64,000 nucleotides of DNA from Xanthomonas sp. GTDB lineage: Bacteria > Pseudomonadota > Gammaproteobacteria > Xanthomonadales > Xanthomonadaceae. Below the pieces are notes generated by a model. The model saw only the letters and a program-made list of their open reading frames with translations, was not told the DNA's origin and searched no databases. The number at the start of each line of letters is the position of its first letter. Position 1 is the stretch's first letter. This document shows, piece after piece, positions 1 through 8,835 of the stretch. Position numbers and translations under genes: made by a program. The DNA is taken from the NCBI RefSeq assembly GCF_017163755.1, contig NZ_JAFIWC010000003.1, positions 62,001 through 126,000 on the forward strand, read 5' to 3'.

Positions 1-1
1 C

Positions 2-2395
2 GCGTGGGATCTGGAAGTGCCCCGGATAAAGACCATAACTGCCAATGGCAGCAACTATGATCGAGGCAGCACCATATCGCCCACAAGCCCGGTGGGCTGG
101 CAGGTGGCGGCGCCGGACAAGAACGCCCGTTGCAGCAGCTTCACCCTGCCCGCGGATGTGACCTATGAAGACCGGTCAGTGGAATTCTTCGTTCGGGACT
201 GGTGGTTCGGGTACTTCCTGGTCGATACCGAAGGTAACGAGCACAAGCTGCTGCATCGCTCCGCCAGCTTGCCCGGATCCGAGCACAAAATCGGTACGAA
301 GGACGGCTGGGTCGTGGACTGCCTCGGCTCGACCTCAAACGGCGAACCCGGGGAGGCATTCTTGGCCACCGCTCCCGATGGCACCCGGTACTGGTTCGAT
401 TACCTGGCCTATACCGAGGTGCCAGGCCTGTCGATGCCGTTCGAAGACATGCCACCGAAAGGCTACACGCTGATATTCACGTTGCATCGTCGCGCAGCGG
501 CCATGCTGGTGACCCGCATCGAGGATCGACACGGAAACTGGGTCAGGTATTCCTATACCGCGGGACGGCTTTCCTCGATTGTGGCAAGCGACGGACGCCA
601 ACTAACCGTAGCTGGCCAGGCAGGGATCACTGCGATTTCAACAGGAACCGGCCGCACATGGACGTACGGCTACGCGGATGCCGAGCAGACGCAACTCAGC
701 ACAGTTACTCGTCCCGATGGCTCATCGTGGCGCTACGAGGGAAACTTCGCCGGCAATATGTTCTCTCTGAGCCCCTTCAAAGGGTGCGACCAAACGATAC
801 CCGGCGGAACATTGAACGGCACTCCGCGCACGTTGAACGTGACATCGCCATCCGAAGCGCGCGCGACATTCAGCCTGAATGCTCGGGCATTCGGTCGGTC
901 TTATGTAAGCAAGCACTGCATCACCAGCATATATGCCCCGGACATAGTGATGAATCCGAAGCTATATGAGTCCCTGGCGATGACGAGTAAGTCCGTTTCC
1001 GGTCCGGGGGTCTCTGCCACGTGGCAATACACCTACTCCGATCACGGCGGAAGTTACCTGGAGGATTGTGCGTCGGTCGCCTGCACCACTCGCGTGTGGA
1101 CGGATGTCGTCGAGCCCGACGGGTCGAGAACGCGTAATGTATTCTCGAACAAGGTGGATCAGCTCGAGAACAGTCTGGTCAGGCAGGAATTTTACGCGCC
1201 ATCGGGCAACATGCTCAGATCGCGCGACATCGTCTATGCCGTGCCAGCGGCTGACGGAACCCATGCTTACCCCTGGCCGCTGCAATATGGAATCCAACCG
1301 GATGATGCTGGCAACTATTTGGTCAACCAGCGCTTGAGCCCCGTTGTCCAGGAGGTGATCAATGAGAGTGGCGCCGCGTTGGTCCTGCACAACACCGCCT
1401 TCGATCAATGGGGAAGGCCTGTGTCTACGGCCCGGTACAGCCCATGGCATTCCCGTACGGATACAGTGACCTATTACGATGATCTGCCAAGGTGGATTAT
1501 TGGCCAGGTCAAGAGCGTCGTTAACGGAAACACGGGGCAAACGGTTTCCCATACCGAGTTCGATTCGAGGTCCCTCCCGTCCAAAATATGGCAGTTCGGG
1601 AAGCTGCAGCAAACGTTGACCTACAACAGCGACGGCACTGTGGCCGCGGCCAAGGATGGCAAAGACAACACGACTACGCTTTCGTCGTGGAAGCGCGGCA
1701 TCGCCCAATCGATCAAGTATGCCGACGGTACGGCCACATCCTCGACCGTCAACGACGATGGTTGGATTACCGCAACCACCGACGAGAATGGCTATGTCAC
1801 TGCCTATGGCTACGACCCGATGGGACGGCTAGCCAGCATTGTTCATCCTGGCGGCGACGGCATTGCCTGGAACGCCACCACGCAAGCGTTCGAGCAGGTG
1901 GCTGCGGCAGAATACGGGCTCCAGGCGGGGCATTGGCGGCAGACGGTCGCCACCGGCAACGCGCGCAAGGTGACCTACTTCGATGCCTTCTGGCGTCCGG
2001 TCATTACCCATGAGTTCGACGCTGGAAGCCCGGATAGTAGCCGTTACCAACGGTTCTCCTACGACCACGCAGGTAGAGTGACGTTCGCCTCATATCCGGG
2101 CCAGACGGATGCGCTCAGCAGCGGCACATGGACCGCCTATGACGCGCTAGGACGTATTACCTCGCATTCCCAGGACAGCGAACTGGGCCTGTTGACCACG
2201 CTGACAGAGTACCTGCCCGATAACCAGACGCGGGTAACCGACCCGCGCGGTAACCAGTCGTTGACCGGCTACCAGGTCTTCGATCAACCCGCTTACGACA
2301 AGCCGATATGGATCCAGCATCCAGAGCAGGCAAGAACGGAAATCGCCCGGGACGTATTCGGCAACGTGTTGCAGATCACGCGAGGACAGCAGTGA
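2..2395 (+). CDS. RHS/YD-repeat protein, 5' end outside window
   Basis: The reading frame is open from base 2 and already reads RHS-type sequence, so the true start lies upstream; the GTG at 17 is only an internal possibility. About 795 residues are visible. YD-type repeats (YDPMGRL, YDALGRI, YDHAGRV forms) fill roughly the second half, and the N-terminal part resembles the beta-rich RHS leader (RVEFFV-like and GTRYWFDY-like strands). YD repeats in known RHS and TcC proteins form a hollow shell that encloses a C-terminal toxin. This protein has no RHS core motif and no toxin tip; those are in the next gene, whose ATG overlaps this stop (TGATG at 2393-2397). The two are therefore probably translationally coupled halves of one apparatus, or a split RHS gene. 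The coupling is seen; the joint function is inferred. Confidence 0.85.
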   Translation, partial: AWDLEVPRIKTITANGSNYDRGSTISPTSPVGWQVAAPDKNARCSSFTLPADVTYEDRSVEFFVRDWWFGYFLVDTEGNEHKLLHRSASLPGSEHKIGTKDGWVVDCLGSTSNGEPGEAFLATAPDGTRYWFDYLAYTEVPGLSMPFEDMPPKGYTLIFTLHRRAAAMLVTRIEDRHGNWVRYSYTAGRLSSIVASDGRQLTVAGQAGITAISTGTGRTWTYGYADAEQTQLSTVTRPDGSSWRYEGNFAGNMFSLSPFKGCDQTIPGGTLNGTPRTLNVTSPSEARATFSLNARAFGRSYVSKHCITSIYAPDIVMNPKLYESLAMTSKSVSGPGVSATWQYTYSDHGGSYLEDCASVACTTRVWTDVVEPDGSRTRNVFSNKVDQLENSLVRQEFYAPSGNMLRSRDIVYAVPAADGTHAYPWPLQYGIQPDDAGNYLVNQRLSPVVQEVINESGAALVLHNTAFDQWGRPVSTARYSPWHSRTDTVTYYDDLPRWIIGQVKSVVNGNTGQTVSHTEFDSRSLPSKIWQFGKLQQTLTYNSDGTVAAAKDGKDNTTTLSSWKRGIAQSIKYADGTATSSTVNDDGWITATTDENGYVTAYGYDPMGRLASIVHPGGDGIAWNATTQAFEQVAAAEYGLQAGHWRQTVATGNARKVTYFDAFWRPVITHEFDAGSPDSSRYQRFSYDHAGRVTFASYPGQTDALSSGTWTAYDALGRITSHSQDSELGLLTTLTEYLPDNQTRVTDPRGNQSLTGYQVFDQPAYDKPIWIQHPEQARTEIARDVFGNVLQITRGQQ

Positions 2396-5300
2396 TGCAG
2401 AGCGCATGGATCGCGATAGTATCGAAAGCGCTTACGGCGTCGGGGTTGCGAGCCTTCCTGCTTGCGCTTGTTGCATTGTTTGCAACGGTCGGCCCGGTAT
2501 CCGAAGCGACCGCGGCACGCGCGGAATGTCCGGATGGTACGATTCCCCCGCATGGCGAGCCATGTGATCCCACGCCGCTACCTCAGCTGAGCGCCATCGT
2601 CGTGTCGCAGTCGGTCCCGGTCACCATGGTGGTCGGCCAATCTTATTCGGGCTCGGTCGTCATGCAGAATAAGGGGAACGCCACATGGTCTGCGTCCCGT
2701 GCTTTCAATCTCGGCTCGCAAAATCCGGGCGACAACGGCACTTGGGGGCTAAGCCGCGTAGCGGTCCCATCAGATACGGCGACCGGCGCACAAGCCAGGT
2801 TCGATTTTGCGGTTCGTGCACCCACGACGCCGGGCACCTACAACTTCCAATGGAGGATGGTTCAGGACGGCGTGGCATGGTTCGGCGCTCTGACGCCGAA
2901 TCAGTCCATAACCGTCCTTGGTTCCAATATCGTTGGAAACATCGATGGAACCTCTGGGAGCGTCATCACCGGATGGGCATGTTCGACCCATCTGAACCAA
3001 TCCATCGATGTGCATATGTATCTAGGTGGCCCTTCTGGCAGCGGAACGTTCGCCGGCGGCTATCGCGCGGATCGCGCCAGCGACGCGGCGGTGGCGTCAG
3101 CATGCTCGGCCGGAGGTGGAGCCTATCGGTTCGCGATCCCCATCACCGAGGATCTGATCACCCAGCACGGCGGCAAGGCGATCTACATCCACGGCATTTC
3201 CCCAGTGGGCGCAGCCCATGCAACGATTGGCGGCTCGGGCAATTTCCGTATCCCGGCCATCAACCGCAACGCCGAGTTCGTGGCCCAGTCGGTGCCCTCG
3301 ACGATGGAGGCGGGCCAGTCGTATCCGGTCACCATCAACATGAGGAACACGGGGAACGTCACCTGGAAGCCGGCTTCCGGCTACGTGTTGGGCTCCTACA
3401 ACCCGCTCAACAACGGCACGTGGGGCACTGGTCGCGCGGGCTTGTCGGTGAATATCCAGCCGGGGCAGACGGCGACGATCTCCTTCAACGTTCGCGCTCC
3501 GGCCGCTGGCTCGTACAATTTCCAGTGGCAGATGCTGCAAGAAGGCGTCGCGTGGTTCGGACCGCCGACCAGCCAGGCGGTCACCGTGATGCCGGCCAAC
3601 CAGCCGCCACGGGTGGCCCTGACCTCGCCGCGCAACGGCGTCGTCCTGCCATCGCCAGCCGATATCCTCGTGCGTGCGGACGCCTCCGATCCCGAGGGCG
3701 GATTGGCGCGCGTGGATTTCTACGTCAATGACCAGTTGGCCGGCAGCGCCACATCGGCGCCCTACCAGATCACCCTCACCCAGAAGCCGGCCGGCAGCTA
3801 CCGCTTGCGTGCCACCGCAAGGGACAACAAGGGCCTGAGTGCGGATTCGGCCACGATCACCGCCAACGTGCTGATCGCCAAGGCGCCGTCCTCATTGTCC
3901 CGCCGCTACGTCTACGACCAGTATCGGCAGCTGTGCAAGGTGATCGAGCCGGAGACCGGCGCCACGGTGATGGCCTACGACGCGGCCGGCAACCTGGCGT
4001 GGTCGGCGTCCGGACTGGACCTGCCGAGCGCCAGCAGCTGCGACTTGGACGCAGCCTATGCCAGCGGCCGCCGCGTGGACCGCACCTACGACCTGCGTAA
4101 CCGCCTGGCCGGGCTGAGCTTTCCGGATCAGAACGGCAATCAGACCTGGCGCTATACCCCCGACGGCTTGCCCTCGGAAGTGACCACGCTCAACGACGGG
4201 GGCGCCAGCCGGATCGTCAATCGCTATGTCTACAACACCCGGCGCCTGCTCACCGGAGAGTCGATCGAACAGCCCGGCTGGTACACCTGGGGCGTGGGCT
4301 ATGGCTACGACGGCAACGGCCACCTCGCCAGCCAGGCCTATCCGACCGGATTCACCGTCATCTACGCCCCCAATGCGCTGGGCCAGCCGACCGCCGTGCG
4401 CGATACCGCCGGCGGCACCTACGCCAGCGGCATCCAGTACCATCCCAATGGCGCCGCGCGGCAATTCACCTATGGCAACGGCGTGGTGCATACGCTTGCG
4501 CTCAATGCGCGGCAGATGCCGTTGCAGGTGCGCGATGCCAATGTCGCGGCGTACGAGTACCGCTACGATGCCGCCGGCAACGTCGCCATCATCTACGATC
4601 AGCAGCAGGGCGACGGCTACAGCCGCAGCATGAGCTACGACGGGCTGGACCGTCTGACCGCGGCCGGTTCGGCCAGCTTCGGCGGCGACCACTGGCACCG
4701 CTACGTATACGACGCGCTGGACAATGTGCTGTCGGCCCGGTTGGGCGGGGTGCGGCAGAACAACTACTGGTACGACGCGAGCAACCGGCTGACCAACGTG
4801 GTGGACGACAATGGCGCCACCACGGTGGGCTTGGCCTATGACGTGCAAGGCAACCTGCGGCAGAAGAACGGCCAGGTCTATGCCTTCGATACCGGCAACC
4901 GGCTGCGCGACGTTCCTGGCGTCGAGTCCTACCGCTACGATGCCCAGGGCCGGCGGGTCAATGCGATCGATGCGTCCGGGGCGAAGCTGACCTCGGTCTA
5001 CACCCAGGGCGGCCAGTTGCTGTACGAGGAACGCCGCAACCGCGGCGGCTTCGAGTACGTGTACCTGGGCGGCAGTCTGCTGGCCACGCGCAACAATGGC
5101 ACGACCAGCTACCAGCATACCGACGCTCTGGGCAGTCCGGTGGCCGTTACCAACACGGCCGGGCAAGTAACCGAACGCACCCAGTACGAGCCCTACGGCG
5201 CGGCGATCGGCAAGACGGTGGACGGCATCGGCTACACCGGGCATGTGATGGATGCGGCCACTGGCCTGACCTACATGCAGCAGCGGTACTACGATGCCAT

Positions 5301-5946
5301 CTGTGGGTGCTTCCTCAGTGTCGATCCGGTCACTGCCTATGGCAGCGGCGATTGGCGGCAATTCAATCGGTATGCTTACGCCTACAACAATCCTTACCGC
5401 TTTACTGACCCGGATGGGCGGCAAAGCTGGGAAGAGTTTTCCAATGCATTTATGCAAGGGGCCAGCGAGGCTGCCGTTGATGAAAACCGTTTTCCGTATG
5501 GGGCTAGCGCAACAACGCAGGCAGGGTACTCTCTTGGCGTGGGTATGGTGCGAGGCGGGCAGAAGCACGCCGGCGTCAGAGTGCCTGCTTTGCGGATGGG
5601 AATTAAGCCTGCGATAAATGCTGGAAGTGTGCATGGCAACTCAAGCGAAAGCAGTAAGCCTCAGCATCGTTATATAATCAAAGACAAGGACGAGGATGTC
5701 GTCAAAACTGGCATAAGTGGCCGCATCTTAAATCAAGACGGGAGTTCCGGTCGGGCCAACTCTCAGGTCAACTCGTTGAATAAGGTTGAAGGTGCTGGCT
5801 CCTATTCATCAGAAATTGTTGAAGTCAATATTCCAGGGCGCGCGGCTGCCCTATCTGCGGAAAGATCAGCAACAACCGAACTTAGGAAGCAAGGGAATAC
5901 TTTAAGACTACAGCAGCGCCCAAAGCCAGATTGGATAGCCAAATGA
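2395..5946 (+). CDS. Secreted RHS core protein with Ig-like domains and C-terminal toxin-like domain
   Basis: 1183 residues from the ATG at 2395. I chose this start because it overlaps the upstream stop and is followed at once by a signal peptide (hydrophobic LRAFLLALVALFA, cleavage near ATAA-RAEC). Domains in order: two NBR1-type Ig-like repeats (about 66-172 and 292-398, each with PGTYNFQWRM or GSYNFQWQM), a bacterial Ig domain (about 402-491, DPEGGLARVDFYVND), YD repeats (about 500-935), and the RHS-associated core (about 942-1003). The core carries RYYDAICGCFLSVDPV where most families have PALGRF, an odd Cys-Gly-Cys variant. The last ~180 residues are variable, richer in A+T codons, and contain HRYIIKDKDEDVVKTGIS and a later RAAALSAERSATTELRKQG. 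These resemble URI/GIY-YIG-fold toxin tips, an assignment I hold only moderately. The next gene starts inside this stop codon, as expected for an immunity gene. Confidence 0.88.
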   Translation: MQSAWIAIVSKALTASGLRAFLLALVALFATVGPVSEATAARAECPDGTIPPHGEPCDPTPLPQLSAIVVSQSVPVTMVVGQSYSGSVVMQNKGNATWSASRAFNLGSQNPGDNGTWGLSRVAVPSDTATGAQARFDFAVRAPTTPGTYNFQWRMVQDGVAWFGALTPNQSITVLGSNIVGNIDGTSGSVITGWACSTHLNQSIDVHMYLGGPSGSGTFAGGYRADRASDAAVASACSAGGGAYRFAIPITEDLITQHGGKAIYIHGISPVGAAHATIGGSGNFRIPAINRNAEFVAQSVPSTMEAGQSYPVTINMRNTGNVTWKPASGYVLGSYNPLNNGTWGTGRAGLSVNIQPGQTATISFNVRAPAAGSYNFQWQMLQEGVAWFGPPTSQAVTVMPANQPPRVALTSPRNGVVLPSPADILVRADASDPEGGLARVDFYVNDQLAGSATSAPYQITLTQKPAGSYRLRATARDNKGLSADSATITANVLIAKAPSSLSRRYVYDQYRQLCKVIEPETGATVMAYDAAGNLAWSASGLDLPSASSCDLDAAYASGRRVDRTYDLRNRLAGLSFPDQNGNQTWRYTPDGLPSEVTTLNDGGASRIVNRYVYNTRRLLTGESIEQPGWYTWGVGYGYDGNGHLASQAYPTGFTVIYAPNALGQPTAVRDTAGGTYASGIQYHPNGAARQFTYGNGVVHTLALNARQMPLQVRDANVAAYEYRYDAAGNVAIIYDQQQGDGYSRSMSYDGLDRLTAAGSASFGGDHWHRYVYDALDNVLSARLGGVRQNNYWYDASNRLTNVVDDNGATTVGLAYDVQGNLRQKNGQVYAFDTGNRLRDVPGVESYRYDAQGRRVNAIDASGAKLTSVYTQGGQLLYEERRNRGGFEYVYLGGSLLATRNNGTTSYQHTDALGSPVAVTNTAGQVTERTQYEPYGAAIGKTVDGIGYTGHVMDAATGLTYMQQRYYDAICGCFLSVDPVTAYGSGDWRQFNRYAYAYNNPYRFTDPDGRQSWEEFSNAFMQGASEAAVDENRFPYGASATTQAGYSLGVGMVRGGQKHAGVRVPALRMGIKPAINAGSVHGNSSESSKPQHRYIIKDKDEDVVKTGISGRILNQDGSSGRANSQVNSLNKVEGAGSYSSEIVEVNIPGRAAALSAERSATTELRKQGNTLRLQQRPKPDWIAK

Positions 5947-6608
5947 CAAAAAGAAAATTCATTAATGAGTTTGATCTTGACGCGCCAACTTTGCCTAAAG
6001 AGGATCGCAGCGAATTCCGCTATCAAACCAGAAGCGTAACCAGCCTTTACGAAAGATGCTTAACAAAAAAGTTACAGCTGGGCACGGCGTGGAAAGTTTT
6101 AGTCGAAGTTGTTCCTTTGGTAAATTTTGCACATCATCGAAACTTGCTCGGCGTTCTTGTTATTCAAATAGAAGACGAAGCAAGCCGTCTCTTGCTTACA
6201 CAAGAAGAAGGCAAAGCAGAACTCGTATTGGAATGGCTAACGCAAGGCCTCTTCAAGTTGTCGGACGAGGTCGGCATCGATAAAACGATCTTCTCAGATA
6301 CCGCAGACGCGGTCCGCGCGATGGACTTCCGGAACATACGAGAGTGGATAAAGCCTCGCCGGAGTCCCGACGGATTCCTCAAGGCAGACATTATTGTTGA
6401 CCACCGAGCGTTAGAGGCGAGGATTATCGGAAGAATTTTATCCAGAGATGGCAGCATTATCAGTGAACAGATACTGGCTACTAGCAAGCCAGATGAATTT
6501 ATCTTCGCGCCGATGATGGGATCTCTTCATTGGGTAGATGAGAAGGTAGTGGAGCTTCGGTCCAAGGATGGCCTTTCCTCCCGGCGATTCGGGTTTGCGT
6601 CTGCTTAA
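5943..6608 (+). CDS. Probable immunity protein for the RHS C-terminal toxin
   Basis: 221 residues. The ATG at 5943 shares ATGA with the RHS stop, so the two are translationally coupled. I do not recognise the family. The product is soluble, with no signal peptide or membrane helix, which fits a cytoplasmic immunity protein neutralising a nuclease-type toxin delivered to kin. Base composition is clearly more A+T-rich than the surrounding genome, as is usual for exchangeable toxin-immunity cassettes. The role is inferred from position, overlap and composition only. It could instead be an accessory or adaptor protein. Confidence 0.7.
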   Translation: MTKRKFINEFDLDAPTLPKEDRSEFRYQTRSVTSLYERCLTKKLQLGTAWKVLVEVVPLVNFAHHRNLLGVLVIQIEDEASRLLLTQEEGKAELVLEWLTQGLFKLSDEVGIDKTIFSDTADAVRAMDFRNIREWIKPRRSPDGFLKADIIVDHRALEARIIGRILSRDGSIISEQILATSKPDEFIFAPMMGSLHWVDEKVVELRSKDGLSSRRFGFASA

Positions 6609-6692
6609 GTGTGTTATGAATTTTTCGTCGTTTTCCCTACCCCCACTGAAAAGGCGTTATTCCGCGGATGGAAGAGATCGGGAGTAGCCTTG

Positions 6693-6968
6693 ATGGTCGA
6701 GACAACCGCAATCGTATGTGGACACGTTTTTCGAAATGAGCGCGAAATAAGGTTGGTCGCCCACCACTCAGACGGAATTTGGCAATTGGTCTGTGGCGAA
6801 AGCGATCACCCTGAGGATTGTTCGGACTTTGAACCTGTTGGATTAGAGCATCTGCTGGAGAGACAAGAAGACCTTTCGGGAGTACTCGAAATTGGTAGAG
6901 GGTGGATCGCAGAAAGAGACAGATCTGGCCACTGGGTTCACAAGCCTGATGAAGATGATACGGTGTAG
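6693..6968 (+). CDS. Small conserved-looking hypothetical protein
   Basis: 91 residues if translation starts at the ATG at 6693, which has GGGAG about 10 bases upstream. The frame is open back to a GTG at 6609 directly after the previous stop, so a longer form is possible. The sequence starts MVETTAIVCGHVF and has an acidic stretch (GESDHPEDCSDFEPVGLEHL) followed by a basic and aromatic tail. No signal peptide or membrane segment is visible. Similar short proteins occur beside toxin-immunity loci, but I cannot name a family. Its place directly after the presumed immunity gene, in the same A+T-rich patch, suggests a second immunity protein or a passenger of the cassette; that is inference. Confidence 0.5.
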   Translation: MVETTAIVCGHVFRNEREIRLVAHHSDGIWQLVCGESDHPEDCSDFEPVGLEHLLERQEDLSGVLEIGRGWIAERDRSGHWVHKPDEDDTV

Positions 6969-7202
6969 TCCATGCATGGTCTCTTGTGGGAGATCAGCCA
7001 GTTTTTTGGAATCGGCAACATCGGCTCGAAAGGCAGCAGCCCGTTTCAGCTTCGAGCTAGCGGATGTAATAGCACTGGTTGCGACCGAATAGGCACGACC
7101 ATGATCCACGCGGCCTCCGCCGAGGATGAAGGCCGCCTTGGGAAAAGCAAGCGGATTACAAATCGCAGAGACGGCTGAATTCGCCGAGTTACTGGTATCT
7201 AA

Positions 7203-7439
7203 AATGACGCAGCAGCGAGCCCGGGAAAGAGCGCCCAGGATTTTATGGTTGCCTCGAGCGAAGTGGCAATCAGTGCAGCTGAAGCTCCGCTGCAAGGATC
7301 CATTGGCGTTGATGTTGGGACAGATGGCGCTGGCATATCTGGCGCTGGTGCGCGCGGCGGTGTTGGAGTCGGAATTTGGGCTGCAGGCGGGCCGCAGAAC
7401 ACTCACACTAGCGCGACAGATGATCTGAGGAAGAAATGA
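7203..7439 (+). pseudogene. Glycine-rich open frame, possible displaced RHS C-terminal tip
   Basis: An open frame with stops just upstream (TAA at 7200, TGA at 7176) and no convincing start. It encodes a glycine/alanine-rich tail (VGTDGAGISGAGARGGVGVG) and ends in ATDDLRKK. Its TGA overlaps the ATG of the next gene as ATGA, the same junction as between the intact RHS gene and its partner at 5943. A neighbouring frame upstream (about 7126-7200) reads through and could be continuous with it after one frameshift. RHS loci often keep displaced toxin tips with their immunity genes downstream of the active one. That reading is inference. The rest of 6969-7435 shows no other gene I can support. Confidence 0.3.
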
Positions 7440-7714
7440 AAGGATCGATTATGATGGCGATACTGAAGATTCAGTATGTATCTGGTTTTGTTTTTTGTCT
7501 TCTCGGAATGTGCTTCGGTGTACTGGTTTTTGAAAAATTTCGCGATACCGGTGTGCCAATAGCGGGCTCCGATCAGACGCTCAGCGCTTTTGGCTGCGCC
7601 ATAACCATTTCTGCCATAGCGATCGCCTTCGGACTTGCAGCGTCATTCGTCGCAAAGCATCAATTGCGAAAACAGGGCTCAAATGAAGCCAATGAGCATA
7701 AACTCAGGCGGTGA
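7436..7714 (+). CDS. Small membrane protein, possible orphan immunity protein
   Basis: 92 residues with two hydrophobic segments, about residues 12-31 (YVSGFVFCLLGMCFGVLVF) and about 48-70 (FGCAITISAIAIAFGLAASF), and a basic, polar C-terminus (KHQLRKQ, HKLRR). It is therefore probably an inner-membrane hairpin protein. The start overlaps the stop of the preceding glycine-rich frame (ATGA), the same junction used by the intact RHS toxin and its partner gene. Two-helix membrane proteins are common immunity proteins for membrane-acting toxins, but nothing in the sequence proves that here. The family is not recognised. Confidence 0.6.
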   Translation: MKGSIMMAILKIQYVSGFVFCLLGMCFGVLVFEKFRDTGVPIAGSDQTLSAFGCAITISAIAIAFGLAASFVAKHQLRKQGSNEANEHKLRR

Positions 7715-7794
7715 TCCATCTGCTGGCGAATGAGCTGAAGGTATTGGCCGATAGGCAATGGGCGCCTTGCATCGGATACTTCGCGTGCTCCGCA

Positions 7795-8149
7795 TCAGTG
7801 GAAATCGCGACTGCGGATGTCCAGCCCCAGCAGCAATGGGATCAGGTCTTCGAGGTGGCCGGCGATCAGGTGGCGCACGCAATCGGCGGTTTCCAGGCGG
7901 CCGCGCACCGCCAGCAGTTTGGATTCGATCAGCGCCTGGCGCTGGCGATCGGCCAGGCGCCGCCACACCACCACGTTGACCAGGCCGTGTTCGTCCTCGA
8001 GGGTGAGGAAGGTGACGCCGCTGGCGGTCTGCGGGCGCTGGCGCATCGTCACCAGGCCGGCGATGGCGACCGCGCTGGCGTGGGGCAGGGCGCGCAGTTC
8101 GCCGGAGTGGCGATAGCGGCGCGCGGCCAGTTGCCGGCGCAGCAGCGAC
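7795..8149 (-). pseudogene. Duplicated 3' fragment of dnaE2
   Basis: This 355-bp block closely repeats 8836-9190, the 3' end of the intact dnaE2, with few differences and the same orientation. Read on the minus strand it gives the C-terminal OB-fold region ([20 protein letters not shown] ... [11 protein letters not shown] ... RSRDFH) with scattered substitutions such as TADGVRH to TADCVRH. Homology stops abruptly at 8149, and no start or upstream domains follow, so it is a dead fragment. It lies exactly where the RHS locus meets the dnaE2 operon. Bases 8150-8493, between the fragment and the next gene, show nothing I can annotate. Confidence 0.85.
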
Positions 8150-8493
8150 CGCTGGCGCAGGCCGAGCAAGTCGGCTGGGGTTGACCGTGCCTGCGCCATC
8201 GACGGCGATGGGCGACGCTGCGGCCGCGCTTCGTTCCGCCGATCCGGATTTTCGCTCTGCGCTGGCGGCGTTTCGTCGCAGCGGGGCTGGCGTGAGCGTT
8301 GGCGGTGGCTATCTTCCATCGGCGCTGTCCGCGATGAGGTGGATGGCGATACGCGCGGCCTGATGCCACTGTGCTGTTTGCCTGCGCCCCGGCAGCGCGT
8401 GCGGCGATGCCGTACGGTGTGCAGGGCTGTCTCGCAGTGCATCAACCCTGCGCGGCCGCATGGGATGACGGTCTTCGTCCCAGGGGAGCCGCT

Positions 8494-8784
8494 ATGAACA
8501 ACGCACTCGCAGCGCTTGGATTTTCGTGTTTGCTGATGTTGGACCTGCCGGCACAAGCGGCACCGGCCGAATGCGGCAGCTTGGTCGCATCGGCCAGGCT
8601 CGTGGCCAGGTATCGCCAGCTGGGCGGGCCGCTGTCGGACATCGCCAGCCACGGTGCGATCGGGTCGAGCAAGGCCAGGCGCGCGCTGGCCGCCACCATC
8701 TACCGCGAGCGCCTGGGCGAAGCCGATGCGGTGCAACGGGCGATGCAGGCATGCGACGGTGCGGTGGATGCGCCGTTGCGATAG
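8494..8784 (+). CDS. Small secreted protein of unknown function
   Basis: 96 residues from the ATG at 8494, which is preceded by AGGGGAG at good spacing. A signal peptide is evident (hydrophobic [15 protein letters not shown], cleavage near QAA-PAEC), leaving a mature protein of about 73 residues with two cysteines (CGSL, QACDG). It is probably periplasmic. The family is not recognised. The gene sits between the two copies of the dnaE2 3' end, so it was either carried in with, or trapped by, the duplication event. No operon partners are visible. Confidence 0.6.
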   Translation: MNNALAALGFSCLLMLDLPAQAAPAECGSLVASARLVARYRQLGGPLSDIASHGAIGSSKARRALAATIYRERLGEADAVQRAMQACDGAVDAPLR

Positions 8785-8835
8785 CGACGGGCTGGCTGTG
8801 TTCCAGCGCAACGTGCCGCTGTTGCGCTTGCCGCG

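Noticed and set aside
6843-7406. 187-codon minus-strand open frame in the RHS flank
   Set aside because: Cysteine/serine-rich sequence with no family, no ribosome site, and it lies opposite the end of a plus-strand gene.
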